The notes: generated by a model not told the origin, from the sequence alone. Counted from the stretch's first letter, positions 35,704-44,249 are shown. The stretch: DNA of 64,000 nt from Flavobacteriales bacterium (GCA_028281825.1 JANQJC010000027.1:62001-126000); one strand, 5' to 3'. Program-made: numbers and translations.

Positions 35704-36414
35704 TTATAACTCTATAAACCAATTCAAAGCTATCCAATAATTATGACGAATATTTGAATTAAGAATAGAACTGGCTCTGTAATCTAAACCAATCTCAATT
35801 TTATGCTTTTCTGTGATAGTGTACCCAAGCAAGGGAATAAGCCTGATTTCAATATCATATTTAGAATCTTGTATGCTATTAAGCCACTCACTACCAACTT
35901 TAAGATAAAATTCTCTGAGGTCGGCCGATTGACCATTCATTGGTATTTCACAAACTAGTCTGTATCTTATTCTATGCTCTGGGGTCTCATTTTGAGAAAA
36001 AGTTTGATCGAATACAATACGATGAGCTAATTTTAAATTAGATAAATTTTGTGTTGTCGAATATTGAAAGATAGCTCTATTGACAATTTTGTCCCCTAGC
36101 AAGCGAAGTAAATAGCCTCCAGCGATTCTGGAATTTAAACCGACTTTTTTCGCACCAATTAGCGAATAATCAGATAAAACATATCTATAGCTATTATCAC
36201 TTTCAGCATTAAGTATATCTCTTTGAAAAAGGTGACGTGATTCAAATTTGAAGTTTAAAGTCCAACCTTTTTTGAGCTTGTAGTTTAAGTTAACTGCAGG
36301 AAGGCCCCCAATCTGATAACTACTTTGAGCAAAAGTGGAACTGGAAAATGCCAAAGACAGAAAGAGAAAAAAGCAAACAAGTCCCTTAATATACAAGATT
36401 ACTAGCGTTTTCAA
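35704..36414 (-). CDS. DUF2490 family outer-membrane-type protein
   Basis: A 236-residue exported protein. A signal peptide ends near residue 30 (STFAQ). The rest alternates polar and aromatic residues in beta-strand pattern, with RHLFQRD and a final YWIALNWFIEL strand ending in an aromatic-containing segment, as in outer-membrane beta-barrels; this matches DUF2490. The gene overlaps the preceding one by 29 nt and is last in a three-gene run led by an MscS-like channel. Role unknown. Confidence 0.75.
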   Translation of the reverse strand: MKTLVILYIKGLVCFFLFLSLAFSSSTFAQSSYQIGGLPAVNLNYKLKKGWTLNFKFESRHLFQRDILNAESDNSYRYVLSDYSLIGAKKVGLNSRIAGGYLLRLLGDKIVNRAIFQYSTTQNLSNLKLAHRIVFDQTFSQNETPEHRIRYRLVCEIPMNGQSADLREFYLKVGSEWLNSIQDSKYDIEIRLIPLLGYTITEKHKIEIGLDYRASSILNSNIRHNYWIALNWFIEL

Positions 36415-36973
36415 TTAAAATTTCAGAAACACTGAGCTTTTCGCCAGTCTCACTAAACAAGTATTCAAAAAGAGCTACACTTTTAGTTTCTGAACACCTA
36501 ACCACAATTTCGTATCTTATAATGATGTTGTTCATACTGTCATGCTTATCTCTAATTTTCTCTAATAGAACTGCACGACTTCCTAAATACTGAATTTGGA
36601 TTTTTCGGATTTTAAACTTCTTACAATCTTCTTTAAGAATATTAGTAATGGCATCTTTGCTTTTCGGTTGCAGATTATCCCACTTAATTTGGACTTCGAT
36701 ATCTTCAATACTTCCTGTAGTATCAAATTCAACGCTATACTTTTTCTTATTCAATTTGAATTTAGCCTCTATACTGCTTCGGCCAAACCCTTTTTCTAAA
36801 TACCATCTCACTTTTTTAACTAACCGTAAAGAGTCTATAAAATGAAGTGCACGGGTTGGAACATCCTCTTCCTTAATTCGCTTCTCCATTTCATATTTGC
36901 TTTGTGCAAATAGAGAATTGGAGCATAAGGCTAATAGAATGCATATAAAGATTACATTAAAGTAATTAGGCAT
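36386..36973 (-). CDS. exported protein of unknown function (PepSY-like layout)
   Basis: A 195-residue protein with a signal peptide (cleavage near SLFAQ, residue ~24). The mature part has the order KKVRWYLEKGF, SSIEAKFKLNKKKYSVEFDTTG and SIEDIEV, which looks like a small PepSY-type periplasmic domain (residue-to-metal or substrate exchange strands), then a basic C-terminal part. It overlaps the MscS-like gene by 8 nt and the DUF2490 gene by 29 nt, so the three are tightly coupled. The PepSY comparison is by pattern only. Confidence 0.6.
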   Translation of the reverse strand: MPNYFNVIFICILLALCSNSLFAQSKYEMEKRIKEEDVPTRALHFIDSLRLVKKVRWYLEKGFGRSSIEAKFKLNKKKYSVEFDTTGSIEDIEVQIKWDNLQPKSKDAITNILKEDCKKFKIRKIQIQYLGSRAVLLEKIRDKHDSMNNIIIRYEIVVRCSETKSVALFEYLFSETGEKLSVSEILIENASNLVY

Positions 36974-37454
36974 TTTGGTTGCGTTTTATCATTTTTTGCA
37001 CAAACACATTGCTGGGGACAGTTACTTTATCACCTTCCTTAGTTTTAATAGTGACAAAAAAAAGTCCTATGTCACTGACCCTTCCATCAACCTGATAATC
37101 CTTATCAAGGATGCTAATTTCGTCATCCAGTTTAACCGGATGATTAAAGAAAATAATTATTCCTGAAGTTACGTTAGATAATATTGACCACTGGGCGAAT
37201 AATGCAACTCCTAAAATAGCCAAAAAAGAGCCAATAAAAACTACTAATTCAGTTTGTTTAACCCCCCAAATAAAAAACAAAAAAGCCAGGACTATTAAAA
37301 GTAAAATGGTGTTGAAGCCTTTTTTAATAACTTTCCCTCTTGTTTTTTGCATTAGACTATTTTCTACTGTCTTATCAATCATTTTGCTTGAGACAATTCG
37401 TATGAGAAAATAGACTATTATAACAGAAAGGGTCTCTAGTATTTTGATATTCAT
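36966..37454 (-). CDS. small mechanosensitive channel protein, MscS family
   Basis: A 162-residue inner-membrane protein with hydrophobic segments at about 6-25, 47-66 and 70-95, followed by the MscS beta domain: SNVTSGIIIFFNHPVKLDD (near 92-110), IGLFFVTIKTKEGDKVTVPSN. The pore helix with small residues (LAILGVALFAQW) precedes it. It lacks the usual C-terminal alpha/beta cage, so it is a minimal MscS. It leads an operon with a PepSY-like and a DUF2490 protein, an envelope-spanning set inserted between the cytochrome gene and its truncated copy. Confidence 0.8.
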   Translation of the reverse strand: MNIKILETLSVIIVYFLIRIVSSKMIDKTVENSLMQKTRGKVIKKGFNTILLLIVLAFLFFIWGVKQTELVVFIGSFLAILGVALFAQWSILSNVTSGIIIFFNHPVKLDDEISILDKDYQVDGRVSDIGLFFVTIKTKEGDKVTVPSNVFVQKMIKRNQNA

Positions 37455-37919
37455 TTTGGTGATTTTAATTTTTTAAAGTAGTCTGAATTCTTTTTTACAC
37501 TTTTTATCAGAAAAAACTTAAACATCTTTCTTTAACTCTTGGGTCTGTTTCCAATCCATATGAACTATTGTTGGGGAATAAAGTTCAGGTATGTTTTCAT
37601 CAGCCATTTATCTAGGCGTTATACAATAGCGCTTTAGTTTTGATAGTAAGAACAAATAGATTGCCTCTAACCAGGCGATTATTTATTAATTCTAATCTTT
37701 TGGTATTTGTTTTAAGATTTACATCTTTTATCGAATTTTCTTAGGGCAATGACAAAGCTATTTCTTTTCGTTCCTTGAGCAAACCCTAATTCTATATCGA
37801 TTGTAGCAAGGCTAAAAACCATTAGAAAGAGACAAAAAAACAAAGAAAAAGTGGAGGAAGCCGAGAAAAATGCACTTAAAAAGTGCAACTCTCATCTAAA
37901 TCATAAAGCTACGACTGCC
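37455..37919. other. 465-bp gap upstream of the MscS gene; repeat copy at its right end
   Basis: No convincing gene. A 29-codon frame on the minus strand (37518-37607) has no recognisable sequence. At 37833-37885 lies one copy of a dispersed repeat (ACAAAGAAAAAGTGG, then GAGAAAAATG and CACTTAAAAAGTGC) also found at 42543-42606. Confidence 0.5.
37833..37885. repeat. dispersed repeat, copy 1
   Basis: Shares AAACAAAGAAAAAGTGG, GAGAAAAATG and the palindromic GCACTTAAAAAGTGC with 42543-42606; a degenerate third copy is at about 35195-35232 next to the truncated cytochrome copy. Confidence 0.6.
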
Positions 37920-39482
37920 TTAATTCTTTTTCTCAGGTATGGGTCTGTTGTAATCAGGGCGGCCCATACCTTGCTTTCTTTGACCTTCTAATGAGAGCAC
38001 GTATTCAGCAACTGCTAACCGTGTTTCTTCAGACAAGTAAGCCTGGGGAGGCATTTCAGGAAAATCCTCTCTCTTGCGAACCGGATTGGCTATATAATCG
38101 GCAATGCCTTGTGGATTATTCTTGTATAATGCTTGGATAACCTGTGTTGGTGGACCTATCATTCTTACGTCGTAAGCATGACATCCTGAGCAAACACCAT
38201 AGTAGGCGAGTTTCCCTTTTTCTTCCTTAGAAATATCTCTTGGTGGTACTGGCTCATCAAGTAAGTAAGATATTACGTGTTTTGTATCCGTTGTGCTGCA
38301 TTGGCCATATTTATCCAGTCCAAAAGTCCTGTAGTTGTCACGGTTTCTGATGCAACTGCCAACCCCTCCACCAATGGCCACAATATCTGGAGCTTTAGTA
38401 GATAACTGTGCTACCATAATTTTTTTGATGTCACCCACCGGATTGTTTCCGTTATTGATCATTATGTTGTCCAGAATTACCAGGCTATCAGGATAGGGCT
38501 CTGATTCTGGGTCTTTTGAAATTTGGGCTCCAAAACTCAAATCCGTTATGGTGATGCCAACATTATCATTACCAGTGATAATATTATTTTCAATAATTAC
38601 CTTGTCTGCTGCCATTATAATAATGCCTGTTCCTTTGGGTAGCATAGATACAATAGCCCCTTCTTGACCAAAGTTCTCATGATTGTTGTTTACAACATAA
38701 TTATTCCGCACAATCACATCGAAGCATGTTTTTATCGGGAGACCTGGAGTTATAAAAACCAATATTCCACCAGTATTGTCATGCACATAATTATACTCCA
38801 CAAGGCATTGGCGGGAGTTTTCAATTTCAATACCAGCCACACTTTCAAAAACCTCATTGTGGCGAACATCAATATTATCGCTCATGCCTACATAAATGGC
38901 GGCATCTTCTATGCCTGAAAGAAGATTATGTTCAATTAGCCCATTTTTGCCAAATTCAGGAAAAATACCGTACACACCTGTATCGTCTATCCAATTGTTT
39001 CTTAATACAAAATTATTACCTGCCTGGCCCATGATGCCATTACCTTTGTAATTGATGATTTTGAAGTTTTCTATGAGTATGCCACTTCCTGAGTATAAGA
39101 ATCCGTCGTTTAACTCTTTTTCACCATCCAGGGTAGGCCATTCACCTTCCCTGATAACCCCCTGCAGTGATATATTGTCCTTATCGATATAAACCGTCTC
39201 TTTATAAGTGCCTGGAAAAACCCGTATCAAATCTCCTGGTTTTGCTTTTCCCACCGCATCCTGTATGGATTCACCATCTTTTACATCAAAAACATTACCA
39301 GTAAAGCCTTGATTAACCGACGGTATTCCAGAGTTTCCTGATGTTGATGTTTGGCGGTTGAAATGTGTTGGTGCAGGCGAAGCAACTTCTGAGGGTGTTT
39401 TTTTGGCTAAAAAAGAGCGGCCAATGAGCACTCCAACCACCATAAAGGCCACACAAATAAGGGCGTAAACAACTTTCTTCAT
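37920..39482 (-). CDS. parallel beta-helix (NosD/CASH-like) protein fused to a cytochrome c domain
   Basis: A 520-residue exported protein. A signal anchor (residues 4-22) is followed by a right-handed beta-helix (about 65-400) with repeated N-x-I/V rungs, as in NosD/CASH domains, and a C-terminal c-type cytochrome (about 415-505). The heme motif CSGCH is at 431-435 and a likely axial Met is Met477 in PEMPPQ. It is the last gene of a three-gene cytochrome operon, 10 nt after the peroxidase. A truncated copy of its 3' end lies 2.6 kb downstream. Function is unknown; electron transfer to or from a substrate held by the beta-helix is an inference. Confidence 0.82.
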   Translation of the reverse strand: MKKVVYALICVAFMVVGVLIGRSFLAKKTPSEVASPAPTHFNRQTSTSGNSGIPSVNQGFTGNVFDVKDGESIQDAVGKAKPGDLIRVFPGTYKETVYIDKDNISLQGVIREGEWPTLDGEKELNDGFLYSGSGILIENFKIINYKGNGIMGQAGNNFVLRNNWIDDTGVYGIFPEFGKNGLIEHNLLSGIEDAAIYVGMSDNIDVRHNEVFESVAGIEIENSRQCLVEYNYVHDNTGGILVFITPGLPIKTCFDVIVRNNYVVNNNHENFGQEGAIVSMLPKGTGIIIMAADKVIIENNIITGNDNVGITITDLSFGAQISKDPESEPYPDSLVILDNIMINNGNNPVGDIKKIMVAQLSTKAPDIVAIGGGVGSCIRNRDNYRTFGLDKYGQCSTTDTKHVISYLLDEPVPPRDISKEEKGKLAYYGVCSGCHAYDVRMIGPPTQVIQALYKNNPQGIADYIANPVRKREDFPEMPPQAYLSEETRLAVAEYVLSLEGQRKQGMGRPDYNRPIPEKKN

Positions 39483-39492
39483 AACTAATTAT

Positions 39493-40686
39493 TTAAAGGT
39501 TTGATATTTTTTTATTATCCATGATTAAGGTGCCGGAAGGTAAAACCTCTGGGGTTTTAGGCCTAAAACTTTCATCGGTTAGTGTTCCTAAAAAGTCAAC
39601 CAAACGATCTAGCTCATAGTCGCTCAGTTCTGGTTCCCATATGTGCCAATGTATCTTTAGGTTTTCGTTTTCTGGTACTGCATGCCCCCGTCCCTTGGTA
39701 TAAAAAGTAACAGCCTCTTTTAGTGTGGCGAATTTACCTGAGTGCATGTAAGGGGCTGTTTTTTGTATATTCCTTAAGGTTGGGATTTTAAACCCCCCTC
39801 TCATTGAAGTATCACTATATGGTATTTCAGCTCCAGGGTCAAACTCCATACCATCGGGTTCTGGCGTTCCTATTACTGCGATTTGTTGATTAGTAAACAG
39901 GGGAGGAGTGTGGCATTCCGCACATCTTGCAACAAATGAGCGGAAAACATTAAGTCCCTCAATTTCATTTTGTGTGAGTGCTTCGTGGTATCCATGAGCA
40001 TAATGGTCATAGCGACTGTTTAATGAAATCAATGATGATTCGAAAGCAGCAAGAGCTGTATATACTTCTTCCAGTTTGATGTTTGTGCCTTTCTTTTCTG
40101 GAAATGCAACTCGGAAAAGTTTCCTGTACTCTTGACTCCCGTTGAGCGTTTTCATTAGATTTTCTCTTGTGTTGCCCATTTCAGCTTCTGAATACAAAGG
40201 TCCTTGCATCTGTTCTTCTAATGATGAAGCACGAGCGTCCCAGAAAAAAGATTTCAAGTATCCCACATTCCATAATGTTGGGGCCGACCGATTTCCCTCA
40301 TGGTCGTTAATACCCAAGCTTCTTGCCCGTCCGTCTGAAAATCCCAGGTCAGGATTATGGCAACTAGCACATGATTTAGAACCATCTCTTGATAATATAG
40401 GATCAAAGAAAAGATATCTGCCTAAATCAATTTGCTGTGGTGAAAAACCGTCGCGAATTTCGGGGAGGGCTGTTTTCAATCCCCCAACGCCATAACCTCC
40501 AAGAGATTCATATTGTTGATATAAATTACGATTCAGGCATTGGTTATTTTCGTTTAGTTCAAAACCCGGTGGGCAATCACAAGCTAAGCTGATAAGCGGC
40601 AATTGTTCAGGCTCGTCCTGCGTGGCCATTAAGAAACAAACAAACAGCAAGAGCAATGCTATGATAATGTATTTAGGCATATTCAT
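39493..40686 (-). CDS. diheme cytochrome c peroxidase, MauG/CcpA family
   Basis: A 397-residue exported diheme protein. Heme motifs are CASCH (106-110) and CAECH (255-259); the conserved region around APTLWNVGYLKSFFWDARA (about 135-153) and RNIQKTAPYMHSGKFATL (about 305-322) are those of the CCP/MauG family. The N-terminus has a hydrophobic anchor and then a Cys-containing insert (CDCPPGFELNENNQC, about 36-50) that could form disulfides. It reduces H2O2 or, as in MauG, oxidises a protein. It is 2 nt after the diheme cytochrome gene and 10 nt before the beta-helix gene. Confidence 0.87.
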   Translation of the reverse strand: MNMPKYIIIALLLLFVCFLMATQDEPEQLPLISLACDCPPGFELNENNQCLNRNLYQQYESLGGYGVGGLKTALPEIRDGFSPQQIDLGRYLFFDPILSRDGSKSCASCHNPDLGFSDGRARSLGINDHEGNRSAPTLWNVGYLKSFFWDARASSLEEQMQGPLYSEAEMGNTRENLMKTLNGSQEYRKLFRVAFPEKKGTNIKLEEVYTALAAFESSLISLNSRYDHYAHGYHEALTQNEIEGLNVFRSFVARCAECHTPPLFTNQQIAVIGTPEPDGMEFDPGAEIPYSDTSMRGGFKIPTLRNIQKTAPYMHSGKFATLKEAVTFYTKGRGHAVPENENLKIHWHIWEPELSDYELDRLVDFLGTLTDESFRPKTPEVLPSGTLIMDNKKISNL

Positions 40687-40688
40687 CT

Positions 40689-41369
40689 CTATCTCTGTTC
40701 CAAATTTTGGAGCGATTGAATGTATGCAATTACGTCTTTCAGGGCCTGATCGTCAGGCAATGAGTTAGACATGGCCTGCATTTGGGCACCATGTGTATCA
40801 TCCGGGTGCATTCCCCGAATGCCATTTTTAAAAAGGTTGAATTGTGCCTCAAGATACCAGTCATCAATCCCAGCAAGTCGTGGAGAGTTTAATGATGGAT
40901 TTCCAACCGCATTTTTTCCGTGGCAAGCGCCACATATCATATGATAGTAATTTCGCCCTTTTTCAATATCACCTGAAATAGTTTGCTCAGTAGTAGTGGG
41001 GGGTAAAGTTTTAATATAGGCTGCCACATCGCTCACCTGATCAGCCCCTGTTAAAGTTTTTGCGATTGTAGCCATCTGGGTGCCAGGTATATTCTCCGGG
41101 TCATTGCCCCTGATACCTAAGCGAAAGTTGTTAAGCTGCTTTTCCAAATACCATGTCTCCTGATTTACTAGTGCTGGTGCATTCAATGCTTTTATCCCTT
41201 CACCATTGGCTCCGTGGCATCCTGCGCAAACTATGTATAGTTCTTTACCCAAAGCAATGTTCCCTTCCTTTAAGGGCTGATCTTCAGAGGTTTCTTTGAC
41301 ACTTTCTGAACATGCGCTCATAAGAAGAAAATAGAAAATAGAAAGAAGTAAGGGGATTATCTTGTACAT
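40689..41369 (-). CDS. diheme cytochrome c lipoprotein, c4-like
   Basis: A 226-residue lipoprotein with a lipobox ending at Cys20 (LMSAC) and two class I cytochrome c domains: CAGCH at 48-52 and CGACH at 146-150, each followed by a Met-containing segment suitable as axial ligand (GTQMATI and GAQMQAM). The domain duplication is that of cytochrome c4. It probably carries electrons between the membrane and the peroxidase encoded 2 nt downstream. First gene of the cytochrome operon; a LytTR regulator is encoded upstream in the same direction. Confidence 0.88.
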   Translation of the reverse strand: MYKIIPLLLSIFYFLLMSACSESVKETSEDQPLKEGNIALGKELYIVCAGCHGANGEGIKALNAPALVNQETWYLEKQLNNFRLGIRGNDPENIPGTQMATIAKTLTGADQVSDVAAYIKTLPPTTTEQTISGDIEKGRNYYHMICGACHGKNAVGNPSLNSPRLAGIDDWYLEAQFNLFKNGIRGMHPDDTHGAQMQAMSNSLPDDQALKDVIAYIQSLQNLEQR

Positions 41370-41493
41370 AGGGGTATCGGTGCAATATTAAGATAAGCAA
41401 TATATTAAGAAGAACCCAGCAATATGAAATGTTACCGAAAGCAAGGAATATGTTATGAATGACAACTGGATTAATAATGATAATAAAAAGAAA

Positions 41494-42360
41494 CTACCCC
41501 ATTATTTTATTAAAACGGTTAATGTAGCTTCGCGCTACTGGTATATGTCCTTTATAGTTTTCAATATTTATTTGATATCCCAAAGCATTTCCTTTCACAG
41601 ATTTTACATAATCAATGTTTACAAGGTAAGACCTGTGAATCCTAACTAGGTTTTTATGCGCTTCACATTGCTCCTCAACTAATTTCATGGGTATTCGCTT
41701 TACTTCTTTTTTTATTGAACCATTATACAGAATATGAAATTCTGTGTAGTTACCTTCTGCTTTGACAAAACACAATGCATTGGTGTCAATTGTTATCCGG
41801 TCATTGGTACTGGATATTTCAATTTGTTCCCAATTTTTTTCTTTTGCTTCTTCCTTAGATTTCTCAAGAAGGATGTTTGACAGCCACGCCTTATTTTCAT
41901 TGTCATTTATCAGGTAGAAAAAATTTAGCATTGTAAGAGCGCTAAGGGGCACTATGCCAACAAGATAAGTATTCACTACGTCTTCAGCTAAATCTGTAAT
42001 ATCAAATCCTGTATATGAAGTGCTTACTACATTTCTAAGAAAGTAATTTATGACCCCGACAATAAATACCAGTACGGTAAGTCCTGTCAATTCACTCAAT
42101 AAGGTCCATTTAATTTTTATTAAATAGGTGCGAGCTAGGTTTAGTGTCGAGTAAAACATATAAAAAGTCAAGCCAGCAGTAAGTCCATAAATTAAGCATG
42201 TCAGCTTGAGGTCAAATCTTAGATTGGCATCAATCTCAACAGGCCTTAGTAGGAATAAAAAGAATGTAACTGTTACTACAAGCAGTAATGAAAATTTCCA
42301 CAGCTTACCTATTGTATAGTAATATGGGTAGCGTTGCCTTAGGGTGTTAATTAAATTCAT
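41494..42360 (-). CDS. membrane-bound LytTR transcriptional regulator
   Basis: A 288-residue one-component regulator with about four membrane segments in residues 20-165 and a cytoplasmic LytTR DNA-binding domain (about 185-285; ALCFVKAEGNYTEFHI and LVRIHRSYLVNIDYV). There is no receiver domain, so the signal is probably sensed in the membrane. The ATG at 42360 is preferred to one 7 codons upstream, because a -7 box lies at 42379-42386 within that longer frame's start region. Upstream of and co-directional with the cytochrome operon, separated from it by 124 bp, which could hold its binding site. Confidence 0.83.
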   Translation of the reverse strand: MNLINTLRQRYPYYYTIGKLWKFSLLLVVTVTFFLFLLRPVEIDANLRFDLKLTCLIYGLTAGLTFYMFYSTLNLARTYLIKIKWTLLSELTGLTVLVFIVGVINYFLRNVVSTSYTGFDITDLAEDVVNTYLVGIVPLSALTMLNFFYLINDNENKAWLSNILLEKSKEEAKEKNWEQIEISSTNDRITIDTNALCFVKAEGNYTEFHILYNGSIKKEVKRIPMKLVEEQCEAHKNLVRIHRSYLVNIDYVKSVKGNALGYQINIENYKGHIPVARSYINRFNKIMG

Positions 42361-42378
42361 GTGTTTCCACTTGAGATG

Positions 42379-42386
42379 CAAACTTA
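42379..42386 (-). promoter_or_regulatory. Bacteroidota -7 box (TAAGTTTG) for the LytTR gene
   Basis: Perfect TAnnTTTG match on the minus strand 18 nt upstream of the chosen ATG (42360); it overlaps the alternative upstream start, which supports the downstream one. Confidence 0.45.
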
Positions 42387-42463
42387 GGGAAAAGGAACTT
42401 TCAAATGTGGCACTTATGACTGTGCCTAGAAAGAAATGATTGAACTGAAAGGGTTAGAAAAAA

Positions 42464-42545
42464 GTACCCAGGGCGGGATCAAACCTGCACTCTCGCAATT
42501 AGAACAGGATTTCTAAATTACGATTAGGTTACAGAACCTACAAAA
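42464..42545 (-). pseudogene. relic (d): 3' half of a leucine-type tRNA
   Basis: The minus strand reads an anticodon-loop remnant TTTAGAA (UAG if aligned to the loop; the stem is degenerate), a long variable region and a T-arm GCAGGTTTGATCCCG with an acceptor-like end TGGGTAC, then a T-run. Weaker than the other three. The gap from 42382 to 42744 holds this relic, a dispersed repeat and a second short repeat, with no gene seen. Confidence 0.45.
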
Positions 42546-42606
42546 AGACGCAAAAACAAAGAAAAAGTGGGCAAATAGAGAAAAATGGCACTTAAAAAGT
42601 GCATCT
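42543..42606. repeat. dispersed repeat, copy 2
   Basis: AAAAACAAAGAAAAAGTGG, GAGAAAAATG and CACTTAAAAAGTGC shared with 37833-37885, directly next to tRNA relic (d). Confidence 0.6.
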
Positions 42607-42672
42607 AAAGCCGCAAAATCAATGGGAATATTTTCGCAAGAATTGCATGGAAGCCATGTTATGATTGGTGCA

Positions 42673-42710
42673 CACGACTGAATGATATCCGAACGTGCGT
42701 AATAAGCACT
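42673..42710. repeat. 31-bp repeat with core GATATCCGAACGTGCG, copy 1
   Basis: CACGACTGA-TGATATCCGAACGTGCGTAAT also occurs at 49100-49130 with only one or two differences. Both copies lie in the 3' flank of minus-strand genes. Not coding in a conserved frame that I can see. Confidence 0.65.
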
Positions 42711-42744
42711 TTTGATAAGAACCATAAAAACGACAAAAATCATC

Positions 42745-43149
42745 TCACTCACTGTGCATAAAGGTCCCCATGTTTTGTTGAATATAGGCACTGTATTTCT
42801 GTTGAGCATTTATCCATGCACTTGAGCAATCTGTATCAGTAAAAACCTCAGCATTCTCTTTCATTTTCTTGCTTAGCGCCTCCATTTTCACATCAATGGC
42901 TTTCATCTTGGTGTTAATTTCCTCTTTGTCTCCTTCTTTTGCTCGCCTTTGGCTGAGAGCCAGTAGTTCGTCAACATTCTTAACATATTCAGCCAAAAAG
43001 TAACCGCATTTTGCTGGCACCGCCCCATGCCCTATGGTAGTAACCTCTGTTTTGTCAATATCTTTTCTTACCTGTTCAGCTGTCTGGGCTATTGAATTAT
43101 AGGAAACGAGAGCAAGGGTTAGGCAAAGTAAGTGATTTACCGGTTTCAT
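42745..43149 (-). CDS. exported protein of unknown function (134 residues)
   Basis: A signal peptide (cleavage near NSIAQ, residue ~22) precedes a small, mostly helical, charged protein with two cysteines (CGYFLAEY near 48 and TDCSSAW near 107) that could pair in the periplasm. The helical middle (LALSQRRAKEGDKEEINTK) is coiled-coil-like. It follows the T9SS gene by 14 nt in the same direction, so it is probably in the same operon. No family recognised. Confidence 0.65.
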   Translation of the reverse strand: MKPVNHLLCLTLALVSYNSIAQTAEQVRKDIDKTEVTTIGHGAVPAKCGYFLAEYVKNVDELLALSQRRAKEGDKEEINTKMKAIDVKMEALSKKMKENAEVFTDTDCSSAWINAQQKYSAYIQQNMGTFMHSE

Positions 43150-43163
43150 GATATTTGATTTAA

Positions 43164-44171
43164 TTAGTTTACTAGAATAATCCTTTGATTGTACACTTCT
43201 GTTGCAGAATGTATCTTAAGTAGGTAGGTTCCTGGAACCAGGGAAGAAATCTTTATAGGATTCACACCACTAATCAAGTTATTGTTCGTTTCAAAAACTA
43301 GCTTGCCCTCCATGCTATAAATGGAAACAGTTGCATCTTCATTTTGCTTCCAGGTAAGGTTAATATTACCTTCATCCGCAACAGGATTGGGATAAACGGA
43401 AATACCTGAAGTTTCTTCAGTATGAAGACCTGTGACTAGTGAAAGCGGATTTTTGTCATACCATATAAGTTCAGTTGTTGCAAAACCGTCAAAATTCTCT
43501 TCCATCAACAGCAACCAAAACCTATAGTCGGCAGACACCCATGCCCATTGTTCTTTCGTCTGGGTATTAGAGGGAAAACCGCTTACATAATTGGTTTGCT
43601 CTCTGAAAAAGTGATAACGCACCACATTGTTGTATGTGCCTGTCGGAAGTATCAGGGTCCCATATCCATCGGCTTCAAAATCAATATCTCCATCAAAATC
43701 TAAACCACCAAACCCTGGAACGTAATTAGTACCATCAAAAACATCCAGAAAATTATCATTGTAAGTATATGGGAACTGGACTATCTGCTCAAAATCATCA
43801 AAAACTATCATAGCAGTATCTGTTGGCGGAACTGGTGTTACATATCCAACAGCTTCAAGAGCGTTTGGACTCACTTTATAATAACTATAGCTGCCATCCC
43901 AGCTAATACCACATAAGTTAGCATCTGGAAACGAGTCGGCTTTTGGTGTGGTGCCAGGATCCACATATATGAATGATTGTTCCTCGCTCTCAGTCAATCC
44001 ACTAAAGTCCCAGGTTTGATTGACTCCTGAGCTTCCCTCGTTTAAGGGGTCTGAACAAATAGCAATCGTCACATTGTCGCCGATTAAAGGAATATTGGAT
44101 TGAGTAATTGTGGGTTGAGAAAACCCCCATGAGGCAACACAAATTAGTAAGAATGTAAGAGTCGGTTTCAT
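43164..44171 (-). CDS. secreted protein with T9SS type A sorting domain
   Basis: A 335-residue exported protein: signal peptide (cleavage near GFSQ, residue ~19), a beta-rich, aromatic and Asp-rich body (about 20-245), and a C-terminal sorting domain starting SGISVYPNPVADEGNI and ending YNQRIILVN. Predicted to be exported by T9SS. The body has no motif that I recognise. It is followed 14 nt later by a small exported protein gene. It has no TACCC/GGGTA site, unlike the lipoprotein gene next upstream. Confidence 0.83.
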   Translation of the reverse strand: MKPTLTFLLICVASWGFSQPTITQSNIPLIGDNVTIAICSDPLNEGSSGVNQTWDFSGLTESEEQSFIYVDPGTTPKADSFPDANLCGISWDGSYSYYKVSPNALEAVGYVTPVPPTDTAMIVFDDFEQIVQFPYTYNDNFLDVFDGTNYVPGFGGLDFDGDIDFEADGYGTLILPTGTYNNVVRYHFFREQTNYVSGFPSNTQTKEQWAWVSADYRFWLLLMEENFDGFATTELIWYDKNPLSLVTGLHTEETSGISVYPNPVADEGNINLTWKQNEDATVSIYSMEGKLVFETNNNLISGVNPIKISSLVPGTYLLKIHSATEVYNQRIILVN

Positions 44172-44249
44172 AATAGTACATTTTGAAAATGAATTAGACC
44201 AGGGAGCACAAAATCACTTGCACCCCCCGATCTTTCATGAAGTAAAAGT

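Noticed and set aside
37518-37607. 29-codon minus-strand frame (MADENIPELYSP start)
   Set aside because: Too short and without any recognised pattern; not supported beyond an open frame.
27626-42545. Functional tRNA-Leu genes at the four relic sites
   Set aside because: The 5' halves needed for the acceptor and D-arm are missing or scrambled, so the cloverleaf cannot be completed.
42513-42809. 98-codon minus-strand frame
   Set aside because: It runs through a tRNA relic and a repeat and into another gene; composition is non-coding.
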